A program made the position numbers and the translations under genes. From Candidatus Neomarinimicrobiota bacterium (GTDB taxonomy: Bacteria > Fidelibacterota > Marinisomatia > Marinisomatales > TCS55): a DNA stretch of 64,000 nucleotides. How positions within the stretch are numbered: position 1 is the stretch's first letter; every line of letters begins with the position of its first letter. Shown in pieces: positions 51,515 to 59,968 of the stretch. The stretch spans positions 1 through 64,000 of the forward strand of contig JABIDL010000041.1 of NCBI GenBank assembly GCA_018651745.1. The letters run 5' to 3'. A model generated the notes under the pieces. That model made no database searches and was not told where the DNA came from. It saw only the letters and a list, made by a program, of their open reading frames with translations.

Positions 51515-52506
51515 TAATGTAAATCCTCAATAATTAAATCATGAATTTGTGTGGCTACTTCTAATGCGGCACGTCCGGCGCTGCCGTCAACAATTGGTTT
51601 TTCGTTACCCCGAATTACGTTTGCAAAATTTTCCAGTTCCATTTTTAGAGCATCAATTTCTGCAATGGGTGGTTTTTCATATACAATTTGTTTATTTAAA
51701 TCTGTTTCATCCAAAGGAACTGCCATCAACACCTCTAAGTCTTCGTTTTTAGCATCTTGCACCCTATATATTTCAGTCAGCCCAAGTAAAAAATCTATGG
51801 TTACATAAAAATCTTTCTGGAATACTTTTACCTTCCGGACTTTGTCTTTTGCAATTCTGCTGGATAACATACTTGCTACGGTACCATTTTCGAATCGAAT
51901 CCTAGCATGGGCAATATCAACTGAATTTGTTATAATTGATAATCCGCTGGCAAGAATATTTTCCACCGGAGAGCGGACTAGGGATAAAATAATGTCAATA
52001 TCGTGAATCATTAAATCCAACACCACAGGAACATCTGTGCCCCGAGTTGTATAAGGCGCCAAACGCTGCACCTCGATAAATTTTGGATTCAAATTGTACT
52101 TTTGAAGTGACAAAAGCGCAGGGTTTAACCGTTCTATATGTCCAACCTGAATGGATACTTTATTTTTGTCTGCAAGGGCAAGTAACATATCTGCTTCTTC
52201 AATTGACTGTGTAATCGGTTTTTCAATAAACACATGTTTTCCCGATTTGATACACTCCGCCGCAACCGCTGCGTGCGACAAGGTGGGAGTAACCACACAA
52301 AGACCATCTGCGCAATCGATAATTCCTGGAAGATCCGTAAATGCAGTAGTGCTGAATTTCTGCGCAATTTCATTGCATCTATGTTTGTTATTATCATAGA
52401 CACCAATAAAATTAATATTGGATAGTTGGCTTAGATGTCGTGCGTGGTGCTGGCCCAAATGACCAACCCCAATAACGCCAATACTGATTGTGTTCGGATT
52501 CGGCAT
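51514..52506 (-). CDS. Gfo/Idh/MocA-family oxidoreductase (possible lipid A sugar enzyme)
   Basis: 330 residues. A Rossmann NAD(P) fold begins IGVIGVGHLGQHHARHL; the EKPITQ block (Glu-Lys-Pro) and the C-terminal catalytic domain (DLMIHDIDIILSL) are typical. It starts the minus-strand lipid A cluster. GnnA, which oxidises UDP-GlcNAc for 2,3-diamino lipid A, belongs to this family and often sits with lpx genes, so this is a possible GnnA; the partner transaminase GnnB is not present here. That identification is inference. Confidence 0.8.
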   Translation of the reverse strand: MPNPNTISIGVIGVGHLGQHHARHLSQLSNINFIGVYDNNKHRCNEIAQKFSTTAFTDLPGIIDCADGLCVVTPTLSHAAVAAECIKSGKHVFIEKPITQSIEEADMLLALADKNKVSIQVGHIERLNPALLSLQKYNLNPKFIEVQRLAPYTTRGTDVPVVLDLMIHDIDIILSLVRSPVENILASGLSIITNSVDIAHARIRFENGTVASMLSSRIAKDKVRKVKVFQKDFYVTIDFLLGLTEIYRVQDAKNEDLEVLMAVPLDETDLNKQIVYEKPPIAEIDALKMELENFANVIRGNEKPIVDGSAGRAALEVATQIHDLIIEDLH

Positions 52507-52672
52507 GATTTCAGGTTATAAGTTTCTAAAGTTACGCTTAATCTAGGGTAATAAATTAATCCCGAATTTCCTTGCATTTAGTGAGTAAATACTATCAATT
52601 TTCACCGAACAAATTCGAGGTATGTTCTTATCAAATCTTTAAAAAATAGTCTAACACTGGTTGAGACAACCG

Positions 52673-53257
52673 ATGTCTGAAAATATACGATCTGGGATAG
52701 GATTCCTATTTCCCTTTGGTGGATTAATTGGGTTTGTATTATCTATTTTCGCCGAGCAATATGTTATTGGGATAATCTTTGTGGTCGTGGGAGTTTTAGG
52801 CTGGTTTATTTACATGGCAGTAATGAACACTCCCAATCCACCTGAAACTGGTAATATTATGATTTTATCCGGTGCTCTTATATCACTTGGGGTGTTCCTG
52901 ACTTATGGATTATCAAAAAATATGTTTGGCGGGATAGAATTCAGACCCGAAGGTATTATCATGTCTCTAATCATTTTGTTTTTTACATTGTTATTTGGAA
53001 TGGTATTTAAACGAACAATTCCATCTGAAAACACCGCACCTTCTTTAACAGACAAAGAAGCCGCTCTTGTTCGTAACGCTCTTGATGAAGACGATGCCGA
53101 TAATACAAAGGTAATTATTGTAAAACAGGATGATGCAGAAAAGGGATCAGAAGAAACCAATGAGTGGGACTATCAAAACTATAATCCCTATATGTATGCT
53201 TATCCTCCCGAATACTATGATGATGAAAATTATGATTACGACGATTATGAAGAATAA
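52673..53257 (+). CDS. small membrane protein with acidic tyrosine-rich tail, unknown function
   Basis: About 194 residues from the ATG at 52673 (an in-frame TTG at 52661 is possible). About four hydrophobic helices occupy residues 6-115. A charged segment follows, and the last 35 residues are packed with Tyr, Asp and Glu (YNPYMYAYPPEYYDDENYDY in part). No known family recognised. It is alone between the divergent lpx cluster and a terminator at 53287. Confidence 0.65.
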   Translation: MSENIRSGIGFLFPFGGLIGFVLSIFAEQYVIGIIFVVVGVLGWFIYMAVMNTPNPPETGNIMILSGALISLGVFLTYGLSKNMFGGIEFRPEGIIMSLIILFFTLLFGMVFKRTIPSENTAPSLTDKEAALVRNALDEDDADNTKVIIVKQDDAEKGSEETNEWDYQNYNPYMYAYPPEYYDDENYDYDDYEE

Positions 53258-53286
53258 ATCTTTTTACTATAACAAATATTGAAAAG

Positions 53287-53308
53287 AGGTGGGTCGCCCG
53301 CCTTTTTT
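53287..53308 (+). terminator. intrinsic terminator after the tyrosine-tail protein gene
   Basis: A seven-pair stem (53287-53293 with 53297-53303, one G-T pair) around a TCG loop leads into a T run on the plus strand, 30 bases after the stop at 53257. It overlaps the last codon of the convergent gene at 53307. Confidence 0.8.
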
Positions 53309-53783
53309 ATTTTCTAAACGACTTTGTCATGCTCAAAACAATATGAGTGCTTCCAACAAAACTTTTATGTTGTACAAGAGTTGAACGAACAAAAAGAAAA
53401 AATGATAATGGGTATAAAATATGAAACCACCATTCCGATATCCTCCCCATAAAAAAAACACCATCAAGAATAACCATTATCATAAACACTATTGTTGTTA
53501 ACATAGTTGGTGGATACAATGAACGCTTTAACCCAAGCATTTCTTTAATAAATTGATCGCCTAACTCTGGTTGCGACTCTGAATATTCTCGCACATTTAC
53601 ACCGGTACCAACAAAAAAGAACATTACAAGTGTTTGTCCAGCGAGAAAAACTAGGCTTACGAAAATGTCTAAAGTGATGTGTTGATGAGCCAAAAAGTGA
53701 AGATAATGATTCATTCCTATAGCAATCAGCCCAAACCCAGAAATCCCAAGTAAAATGTATGATAACACCATGAAAAACCACAT
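53307..53783 (-). CDS. small polytopic membrane protein, unknown function
   Basis: 158 residues with four clear membrane helices (about 4-24, 38-60, 93-115, 120-140) and short loops. No family recognised. It begins nine bases after the ychF stop on the same strand, so it may be co-transcribed with it. Confidence 0.65.
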   Translation of the reverse strand: MWFFMVLSYILLGISGFGLIAIGMNHYLHFLAHQHITLDIFVSLVFLAGQTLVMFFFVGTGVNVREYSESQPELGDQFIKEMLGLKRSLYPPTMLTTIVFMIMVILDGVFFMGRISEWWFHILYPLSFFLFVRSTLVQHKSFVGSTHIVLSMTKSFRK

Positions 53784-53792
53784 ACAATCAAC

Positions 53793-54890
53793 TTAAACGT
53801 TAAAATGAAAAAAAATACAATCACCATCTTGAACTACATAATTTTTACCTTGTAGCTGAATCTGCCCCGCCTCTTTTACGGCTTTTTCCGATCCAAGTTG
53901 GTCTAATTTAGCATAGGGAAACACCTCGGCTTTTATAAATCCTCGTTCAAAATCAGTGTGAATTTCTGCTGCAGCTTTTGGGGCTGTGGTGTTGTTTTTT
54001 ATTGTCCAAGATCTTACCTCTTCTGGACCACCTGTAAAAAAGGTCTCTAATCCAAGCAATCTAAAACCGGCGTGAATAAGTTTATTTAACCCTTGTTCGA
54101 ATAAATTATATTCATTTAGAAATAGATGTTTTTCCTCTTCTTGTAAAGATGCAATTTCTTGTTCTAGAGCCCCACAAAGTCTAATGGAAAGATTATTTTC
54201 TTTACTCGCAAAATCAAAAAGCGACTGACAAAGAGGCCCTCGAGTTTCATGCATTATTTCATTCTCATCAACATTAGCCACATAAAGAATAGGTTTTTGG
54301 GTTAACAAATGAAGTGAATGAATAAGTGAAACATTGTCTTCGTCAACTGGGAAAGTCCGAGCCCTATGACCATTGTTACAATGAGAAAGAAGTGCATTCA
54401 AAATAACTAATTCTTTGTTGGATTTTTCATTGCTTCTTGCAGCTTTTTCTGTAACTCGGATTCGTTTATCAAGCGATTCTATATCAGCAATTAGCAATTC
54501 TGTCTCGATGAGTTCAGCGTCTCGAACCGGGTCTAGTGATCCTTCTACATGAACAGTATTGTCGTCTTCAAAGCACCTCACTACATGAATAATAGCTGCT
54601 ACTTGTCTTATTTGACCTAAAAATTGATTTCCAAGCCCCTCTCCTCTACTGGCACCCCGAACCAACCCAGCGATATCTGTAAATTCTACTGTAGCGGGAG
54701 TTACCTTTTTTGGTCGATAAATTTCGCTTAATCGATTTAGTCTTGAATCCGGGAGAGGTACAACTCCTACATGCGGATCTATAGTACAAAATGGATAATT
54801 TTCTGCTGGGACAGATGATTGGGTTAATGCATTAAAAATAGTTGATTTACCAACATTTGGCAGTCCTATGATTCCGCAACGCAAAGACAT
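53793..54890 (-). CDS. ychF: redox-regulated ATPase/GTPase YchF (Obg-like)
   Basis: 365 residues, the usual YchF length. The G1 motif GLPNVGKS (9-16), switch region DIAGLVRGASRGEGLGN, and the NVDE-type G4 variant (VANVDENE) typical of YchF, which prefers ATP, are present. A coiled-coil insert and C-terminal TGS domain (FFTGGPEEVRSWTI onward) follow. A ribosome-associated housekeeping protein. Confidence 0.96.
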   Translation of the reverse strand: MSLRCGIIGLPNVGKSTIFNALTQSSVPAENYPFCTIDPHVGVVPLPDSRLNRLSEIYRPKKVTPATVEFTDIAGLVRGASRGEGLGNQFLGQIRQVAAIIHVVRCFEDDNTVHVEGSLDPVRDAELIETELLIADIESLDKRIRVTEKAARSNEKSNKELVILNALLSHCNNGHRARTFPVDEDNVSLIHSLHLLTQKPILYVANVDENEIMHETRGPLCQSLFDFASKENNLSIRLCGALEQEIASLQEEEKHLFLNEYNLFEQGLNKLIHAGFRLLGLETFFTGGPEEVRSWTIKNNTTAPKAAAEIHTDFERGFIKAEVFPYAKLDQLGSEKAVKEAGQIQLQGKNYVVQDGDCIFFHFNV

Positions 54891-54924
54891 GATCTAATAA
54901 TTATTAAGAAAAAATATAAGTGAA

Positions 54925-55470
54925 TTAAAACGGGTCAAGACCCGGATCCATACCGGTATCCCACACTAATTTTTCGAACAACCCAACTTGCAGATCTTTT
55001 GCAAAATATATTGCCTCGTCTTTTACGTGTAACACAGCATCCCCCCAAGCCATAAATGTCGGTTTTTGTATGAATTTTTTAATATCAATTTGGTAAGTAA
55101 TTGTATCGTGGTATGGTCTCACCTGACCTTTAAATTTTACTTCTTTAACGCCAAGAGCGCGTCCCCTGCCTTTCCCGCCGGCCCAAGTAAGGAAAAAACC
55201 AACCAACTGCCAAAAGCCATCCAAACCGAGGCAACCCGGCATTACAGGGTCGTTTTTAAAATGACAATCAAAAAACCACTGTTTTGGATCAATATCTAAT
55301 TCTGCAGTGATTTTGCCTTTACCATAATTTCCACCATCATTAGAAATGTGAGTAATTCGATCTATCATCAGCATTGGAGGTGTGGGGAGTTTCCCATTTT
55401 TTGATCCAAACATAGCTCCAGAGCCAATTTCAAAAAGATCTTTTTTGGTGTATGATGATTTTATGTTCAT
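54925..55470 (-). CDS. fabA: 3-hydroxydecanoyl-ACP dehydratase/isomerase, FabA-like
   Basis: 181 residues, close to E. coli FabA (172). Catalytic His70 and Asp84 are both kept and at the E. coli FabA positions, within DCHFKNDPVMPGCLGLDGFW. FabA dehydrates 3-hydroxyacyl-ACP and isomerises the C10 intermediate, the branch point to unsaturated fatty acids. No fabB is next to it. It is divergent from the enoyl-ACP reductase gene, with a palindromic site between them at 55488. Confidence 0.92.
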   Translation of the reverse strand: MNIKSSYTKKDLFEIGSGAMFGSKNGKLPTPPMLMIDRITHISNDGGNYGKGKITAELDIDPKQWFFDCHFKNDPVMPGCLGLDGFWQLVGFFLTWAGGKGRGRALGVKEVKFKGQVRPYHDTITYQIDIKKFIQKPTFMAWGDAVLHVKDEAIYFAKDLQVGLFEKLVWDTGMDPGLDPF

Positions 55471-55487
55471 TTATTTCCTTTCACAAA

Positions 55488-55502
55488 GTGTAGAATTTAC
55501 AC
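55488..55502. promoter_or_regulatory. 15-base palindrome upstream of fabA, candidate operator
   Basis: GTGTA (55488-55492) and TACAC (55498-55502) are exact inverted copies around GAATT. The site lies 18 bases upstream of the fabA start (minus strand), in the spacer shared with the divergent enoyl reductase gene, so a fatty-acid regulator could act on both. No regulator gene is nearby. It may be chance. Confidence 0.35.
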
Positions 55503-55581
55503 AGCAGGTATGATTTTGGCGTTACTCTTTTGCAAGGACAAAAAGCATGACTAAATTATAGATTAATACAAGGAGGCATAT

Positions 55582-56364
55582 ATGTCAGATTGGGTACTAA
55601 TTCTTGGATGTTCTACCGGGCACGGTGGCGCTACTGCAAAGCGACTTGCAGAAGATGGCTATGGAATCATAGGATTTCATTTTGATCGTGGAGACGTAAA
55701 AAAAGAAGCAGAAGCAGCGCGCGAAGCTATTGGAAAAATTAATGGTGGTAGAGTTCATTTTTGGAATACCAACGCAGCAGATTCAGATACGATGGACGAA
55801 TACATTCCGAAGATTAAGGAAATCACCGGAGGCAAGCCCCTGAAGTTGATGCTACACTCTATCGCGTTTGGAACCACTACCAATTTTTTCGGTGAAAAAC
55901 CAGTCACTCAAAAGCAAATGGATATGACCGTTCATATTATGGGGAACTCGATGTTATACTGGACGCAAAAATTGTTTGATGAAAAACTACTTGGGCAAGG
56001 ATCTCGAGTTTTGGGATTAACCAGCGAGGGGAATTATGTTGCGATGGATGGGTATGGTCCAGTAAGTGTTGCAAAAGTAGCGATGGAGGCAATTATTAGA
56101 CAAATTGGCTGGGAGCTGGGCGAGCACGGGATTACTGCCAATGCAGTTCAGGCGGGCGTAACGCCAACTCGCGCTTTAACTAAAATTACTCAGAATTGGG
56201 AAGCTTGGGTTGAAAATACAAAAAAGCGGAACCCCATGGGTCGCACGACAACTCCTGAGGATATTGCTAAAACTATATCAATGCTTCTACAGCCGGAAGC
56301 CAACTTTATTAACTGCTCCATTATATATTGTGATGGTGGCGAACACCGCTCGGGTTCTTTTTAA
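55582..56364 (+). CDS. enoyl-[acyl-carrier-protein] reductase, FabI/FabL-type SDR
   Basis: 260 residues with a perfect AAGGAGG five bases before the ATG. A Rossmann fold opens with ILGCSTGHGGATAK, an unusual dinucleotide motif. The active site uses Tyr158 and Lys165 with the six-residue spacing (Y-x6-K) that separates FabI/FabL enoyl reductases from ordinary SDRs; a second Tyr is at 152. Expected to reduce enoyl-ACP in the last step of fatty acid elongation. Divergent from fabA, consistent with a shared fatty acid role. Confidence 0.85.
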   Translation: MSDWVLILGCSTGHGGATAKRLAEDGYGIIGFHFDRGDVKKEAEAAREAIGKINGGRVHFWNTNAADSDTMDEYIPKIKEITGGKPLKLMLHSIAFGTTTNFFGEKPVTQKQMDMTVHIMGNSMLYWTQKLFDEKLLGQGSRVLGLTSEGNYVAMDGYGPVSVAKVAMEAIIRQIGWELGEHGITANAVQAGVTPTRALTKITQNWEAWVENTKKRNPMGRTTTPEDIAKTISMLLQPEANFINCSIIYCDGGEHRSGSF

Positions 56365-56535
56365 ACTTTTGTACAAAAACCAAGAAAAAGTTTTGGATCA
56401 AGAGGCTGCGGAATTTAGGAATGAGTTAGATCGGCGAGAAAAAACCACTATTTAGAGGCGAGCATGTTGGTATTGTGCTTCCCATTTTTTGGAACGATGA
56501 TTTATCCATAAATTAATCCGGATGCATAAAATCAA

Positions 56536-57354
56536 ATGACATTCATCCAATATTTACAGCAAGTTGACTTCCCCTTTGTGGTGCACCTTATGCGCGGCAT
56601 TACACATTTAGGCGATGAAGTATTTTATATTCTTGTATTGCCTATTGCATACTGGTGTTGGAGAAAGGATGCTGCAGTACCGCTTGCTTTATTATTGATT
56701 TCTACCCTTGTGTTAAATGTGGTACTTAAAGAATACTGGAGTATTTTGCGACCAAACGAGTCAATCCGATTAATTGAAGCAACGGGATTTAGTTTTCCTT
56801 CTGGGCACGCTCAAGCGCCGATGGTTTTGTGGGGCTATATTGCATGGATGACAAAATCTTACCGATGGCCTGCCCTAATTATTTTCCTTATTGGAATATC
56901 ACGCGTATATCTTGGAGTTCATTTTATCCAGGATGTAATCGCAGGGTGGCTTATTGGATTTACAACGCTATATCTTGGAATTCAGATTCAAAAAAGGATT
57001 GAATTCCGTAAGATTCAATTTGAGCCAATTCCCATGGCATTAATATGTGGTTTTTTGGGCGTATTGATACCAACTGTATTCTATCATGAACTAACGGTAA
57101 AAGGTGGAGGGTTAATGGCAGGAGCTTTATCCGGTCTTTTTCTGGAAAAATCTTGGGGAAATTTTCGCATGTCGACGATTCTTTGGAAGCAGATTGCAAA
57201 AGCTATAATTGGGATGGCGGTAGCCGTGGTACTTTATTCCGGATTTAAATTTACCTTTCCGGCGACAGATTTATTCAATTGGGTAATGTTTTTATGTATT
57301 GGATTGTGGATCGGCCTAGGTGCGCCGTGGACTTTTTCGCGATTGCGTATTTAG
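56536..57354 (+). CDS. PAP2-family phosphatase, membrane-bound
   Basis: 272 residues with about eight membrane helices. All three PAP2 motifs can be seen: KEYWSILRP (K-x6-RP), PSGHAQ, and SRVYLGVHFIQDV (R-x5-H-x3-D). It should dephosphorylate lipid phosphates (phosphatidate, undecaprenyl diphosphate) at the outer face of the inner membrane. The C-terminal third has additional helices beyond the core. Overlaps the convergent lipoprotein gene by four bases. Confidence 0.9.
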   Translation: MTFIQYLQQVDFPFVVHLMRGITHLGDEVFYILVLPIAYWCWRKDAAVPLALLLISTLVLNVVLKEYWSILRPNESIRLIEATGFSFPSGHAQAPMVLWGYIAWMTKSYRWPALIIFLIGISRVYLGVHFIQDVIAGWLIGFTTLYLGIQIQKRIEFRKIQFEPIPMALICGFLGVLIPTVFYHELTVKGGGLMAGALSGLFLEKSWGNFRMSTILWKQIAKAIIGMAVAVVLYSGFKFTFPATDLFNWVMFLCIGLWIGLGAPWTFSRLRI

Positions 57355-57731
57355 GAATTCGAACCCGAATCCACAAGATCAGCCCGGCGTTTTACCAGTT
57401 GAACTAATTCGTGGTTCTCAACTGTAGGCAGAAGGTCAAAACATAATTCTGCCTCTGTAATTGCATAGTTCCACCACCCTTTTTTTGTGTACATAAGAGC
57501 AAGGTTATGGTGAGCTTGTGAAAGCAATGTTATTTCTTCGCGAGATAGATCTCTCGGATTTTCCGGATAAAGTCGGGCAGCTTCCCGATATTCAAGAATA
57601 GCCTCGTCCACCAATCCTTTTTGAGCGTACCAATTTCCAAGCTGAATATGTTGATAGGGATCATCTTTGCATGCGCTAAGCCAAAGCGCAGCAACAAAAA
57701 TAAATATAAATCTGGGTTGAATGTTTTTCAT
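57351..57731 (-). CDS. small TPR lipoprotein
   Basis: About 126 residues from the ATG at 57731 (an earlier ATG at 57746 adds five). The signal peptide ends in a lipobox (LSAC). Two TPR units follow (GNWYAQKGLVDEAILEYREA and AHHNLALMYTKKGWWNYAI). Its last 18 codons include a tRNA-like sequence (see the feature at 57354). Function unknown. Confidence 0.78.
   Translation of the reverse strand: MKNIQPRFIFIFVAALWLSACKDDPYQHIQLGNWYAQKGLVDEAILEYREAARLYPENPRDLSREEITLLSQAHHNLALMYTKKGWWNYAITEAELCFDLLPTVENHELVQLVKRRADLVDSGSNS
57354..57407 (-). other. tRNA-like sequence inside the lipoprotein gene
   Basis: Read on the minus strand, 54 bases follow the order of tRNA consensus segments: TAGTTCAACTGGTA as in a D-arm, then a CCGG half-stem, and GGGTTCGAATTCC as in a T-arm. 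The acceptor ends do not pair and the anticodon stem is broken, so it is not a working tRNA. It may be a decayed tRNA fragment taken into the coding region, or chance. Confidence 0.3.
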
Positions 57732-57790
57732 ACCTAAGTTGATCAAAGTTGGGGTTTTAGAGTTACAAAAGGCAAGAGAAAATTCATTTA

Positions 57791-59077
57791 TTAGCTAATC
57801 ATCGATATCGGAGCATCGGGGTGTGTATTTAGAGGTTCTTTTACATAAAATATCAAAAGACAAACTCCAAATCCAATGAAGACCACGATGGATGTAAAAA
57901 TAACATCTGCGCCAACGATGGGTATAAAATATCCAGCAAGTACAATCGCTAAGATGGTGAAAGGCATAAGGAATGTGTCAATAATTGCCATATACATTTT
58001 TGAATCACGATTTCCCGCAAATTCGTAAACCATGTTCATTGCTGAGGGCATAAACCCTCCTTGTCCAATGCCAAGAAAAATAAAAATAGCATAAACTCCA
58101 AACATCGATTCTACAAAAAGAGCGGTCAGCGCTGCGAGCATGTATGAGATTAATGAAAAGGCAAGTGAAATTTTATGTCCAAATTTATCACCCACTTTTC
58201 CTGCTAAAAAGCTCGCTAGCCCGGATGTTACAACTGCAAGTATGGTAAAAATTCCGGCTTCACTAATGTTAAACCCAAATTTTTGCTGAGCATGAACAGC
58301 ATACATGGACATTCCCGGGAAATGTGCAGTAATAAAAATTCTGCTTAAAAGATATCTTCGAAAATTTTTTTGGTGTATTAAAATAGATTGCGTTTGTTGC
58401 CAGAATTCCTGAATGGTAATATGAGATCGTTGTGTAGATGTTTCGCTTAAGTGATACCACAAAAAAAGTGAAGTTCCACCCGTTAGAGATAAAAACATTA
58501 AAAGCAGGCCCCACCCAAAATTATTTGGGAATGGGGCCGAACTGTTTAAAAGTATTTTCACAATGATTCCACCAACAAATCCTCCAACACTATTAAATGC
58601 GAATGAAATTCCTAGGAATCGCCCCCGCGTTTTTCTAGGATTTACATAAGAAATAAATTCTGTCCAAATGGGGATGATGAATCCTAATGCCAATCCATAA
58701 AGAATAAAGCAGGTATAATAAAATATCCAAGCATTTGAGCCAGAGGGCCCCAAGAATGCAAAGACAAATCCTGCAATAAAAATCGGCGGTAGAGCAAGAA
58801 TGTGTGAACTAATAATTGCTTTTTTGTGCTTGCGGATATTTCTCCCTATCAAAGCAGATAAAAATTGAGGGATAGCGATCAGAATACTAAAAAGTCCTGC
58901 AACAGATATAACAATACTGTCCGGAGCCCCCAATGATTTTAAAAATAATGGCACAATGGCGTAAGTAGTATTGAAGGCAATTCCAAATCCCCAACTGAAT
59001 TCGTGACCGCAGTTTAGTATTAGATTTGTTTTTAATTGTTTGGGTGAAAGATCAGTCAAGAGATTTTCGCGGTTCAC
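57791..59077 (-). CDS. MFS transporter
   Basis: 428 residues with twelve membrane helices. MFS-type loop motifs are present between helices 2 and 3 (GRNIRKHKK) and 8 and 9 (GKVGDKFGHK). The family is wide, so the substrate is not known. Its first codons overlap the end of the upstream DMT gene by 26 bases, so the two are probably co-translated. Confidence 0.88.
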   Translation of the reverse strand: MNRENLLTDLSPKQLKTNLILNCGHEFSWGFGIAFNTTYAIVPLFLKSLGAPDSIVISVAGLFSILIAIPQFLSALIGRNIRKHKKAIISSHILALPPIFIAGFVFAFLGPSGSNAWIFYYTCFILYGLALGFIIPIWTEFISYVNPRKTRGRFLGISFAFNSVGGFVGGIIVKILLNSSAPFPNNFGWGLLLMFLSLTGGTSLFLWYHLSETSTQRSHITIQEFWQQTQSILIHQKNFRRYLLSRIFITAHFPGMSMYAVHAQQKFGFNISEAGIFTILAVVTSGLASFLAGKVGDKFGHKISLAFSLISYMLAALTALFVESMFGVYAIFIFLGIGQGGFMPSAMNMVYEFAGNRDSKMYMAIIDTFLMPFTILAIVLAGYFIPIVGADVIFTSIVVFIGFGVCLLIFYVKEPLNTHPDAPISMIS

Positions 59078-59954
59078 GAGTCAATGTTATGATGGCTGTT
59101 AAAAGGAGTACCGCTCCTGCCAATTGTGCTGGGTCGAGCATCCTCCCTCGATAAAACCAATCAATAAATACAGCTGATAATGGCCAAAATAATTCATAAA
59201 TGGTTGTATGTGATGCAGGGAGTTGTTTTAATCCGTAATAATAAATAAATAAAGCAACCGACCCCGTGGATATAACGATTAAAAATAATGTTTTCCAGTG
59301 ATCCAGATTTAAGGAAAAAATATCCCCCGAACTTTGGGTAAAGCCAAAGATTGCTACTGTTAATATGGCAGTAAGTGTAAGCCTAAGTGCAGTAACGGTT
59401 GTAAAGGGTAAAGATGTTAATGCATGCTTTCCAAGGACTGTGGAACTCCCCCAACTAAAAGCTGCAAGAAGGGACAACAAGACAGCAATAAATGTTTTTT
59501 CATCTGTAAACACGATAGGCCCAATACCAAACGTAACAAGATACCCACCTAAAAAAGCAAGTGATGCAAGCAAGATGAATTGCTTTGTAAGTTTTTCTTT
59601 CAACACGACAGATGCTAATAAAATAGCAAAAATGGGCTGAAATTTTTGGAGAAGAACGACTACAGAAAGATCGATAAAATCCACATAACTTAATGCTTTG
59701 GTGTAAAAAAAAGTCCCCAAAACACCGCCACAAATACTAATCCATAAAATAGATCCCCAAGTTCGTTGGTTTAGTGATTTTATTTCATTCCAGCCACGAA
59801 TTAAAAAAGGTAAAAACAAAAGAGCGCCGATTACATGTTCGCACATCACAATCAATAGCGAGGAAACATCAGACAAGTTTTGTCTGAGGATACCATCCAA
59901 ACTCCAAAGGAAAGCGGCGAAAAGAATCGCGGCTGGCGGAAGATATTTTTTCAT
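59052..59954 (-). CDS. EamA/DMT-family transporter (second in the window)
   Basis: 300 residues, ten hydrophobic helices in two EamA halves (QPIFAILLASVVLKEKL in the first half; the second half ends near ELFWPLSAVFIDW). Upstream of and overlapping the MFS gene; 14 bases after the yqgE gene stop on the same strand, so the three may share a transcript. Confidence 0.87.
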   Translation of the reverse strand: MKKYLPPAAILFAAFLWSLDGILRQNLSDVSSLLIVMCEHVIGALLFLPFLIRGWNEIKSLNQRTWGSILWISICGGVLGTFFYTKALSYVDFIDLSVVVLLQKFQPIFAILLASVVLKEKLTKQFILLASLAFLGGYLVTFGIGPIVFTDEKTFIAVLLSLLAAFSWGSSTVLGKHALTSLPFTTVTALRLTLTAILTVAIFGFTQSSGDIFSLNLDHWKTLFLIVISTGSVALFIYYYGLKQLPASHTTIYELFWPLSAVFIDWFYRGRMLDPAQLAGAVLLLTAIITLTREPRKSLD

Positions 59955-59968
59955 TATCCTATTTGGGA

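Noticed and set aside
56369-56455. A 28-codon frame starting with TTG after the enoyl reductase gene, with a helical, charged product
   Set aside because: It begins with a rare start, has no ribosome binding site, and is too short to support; kept only as a note.
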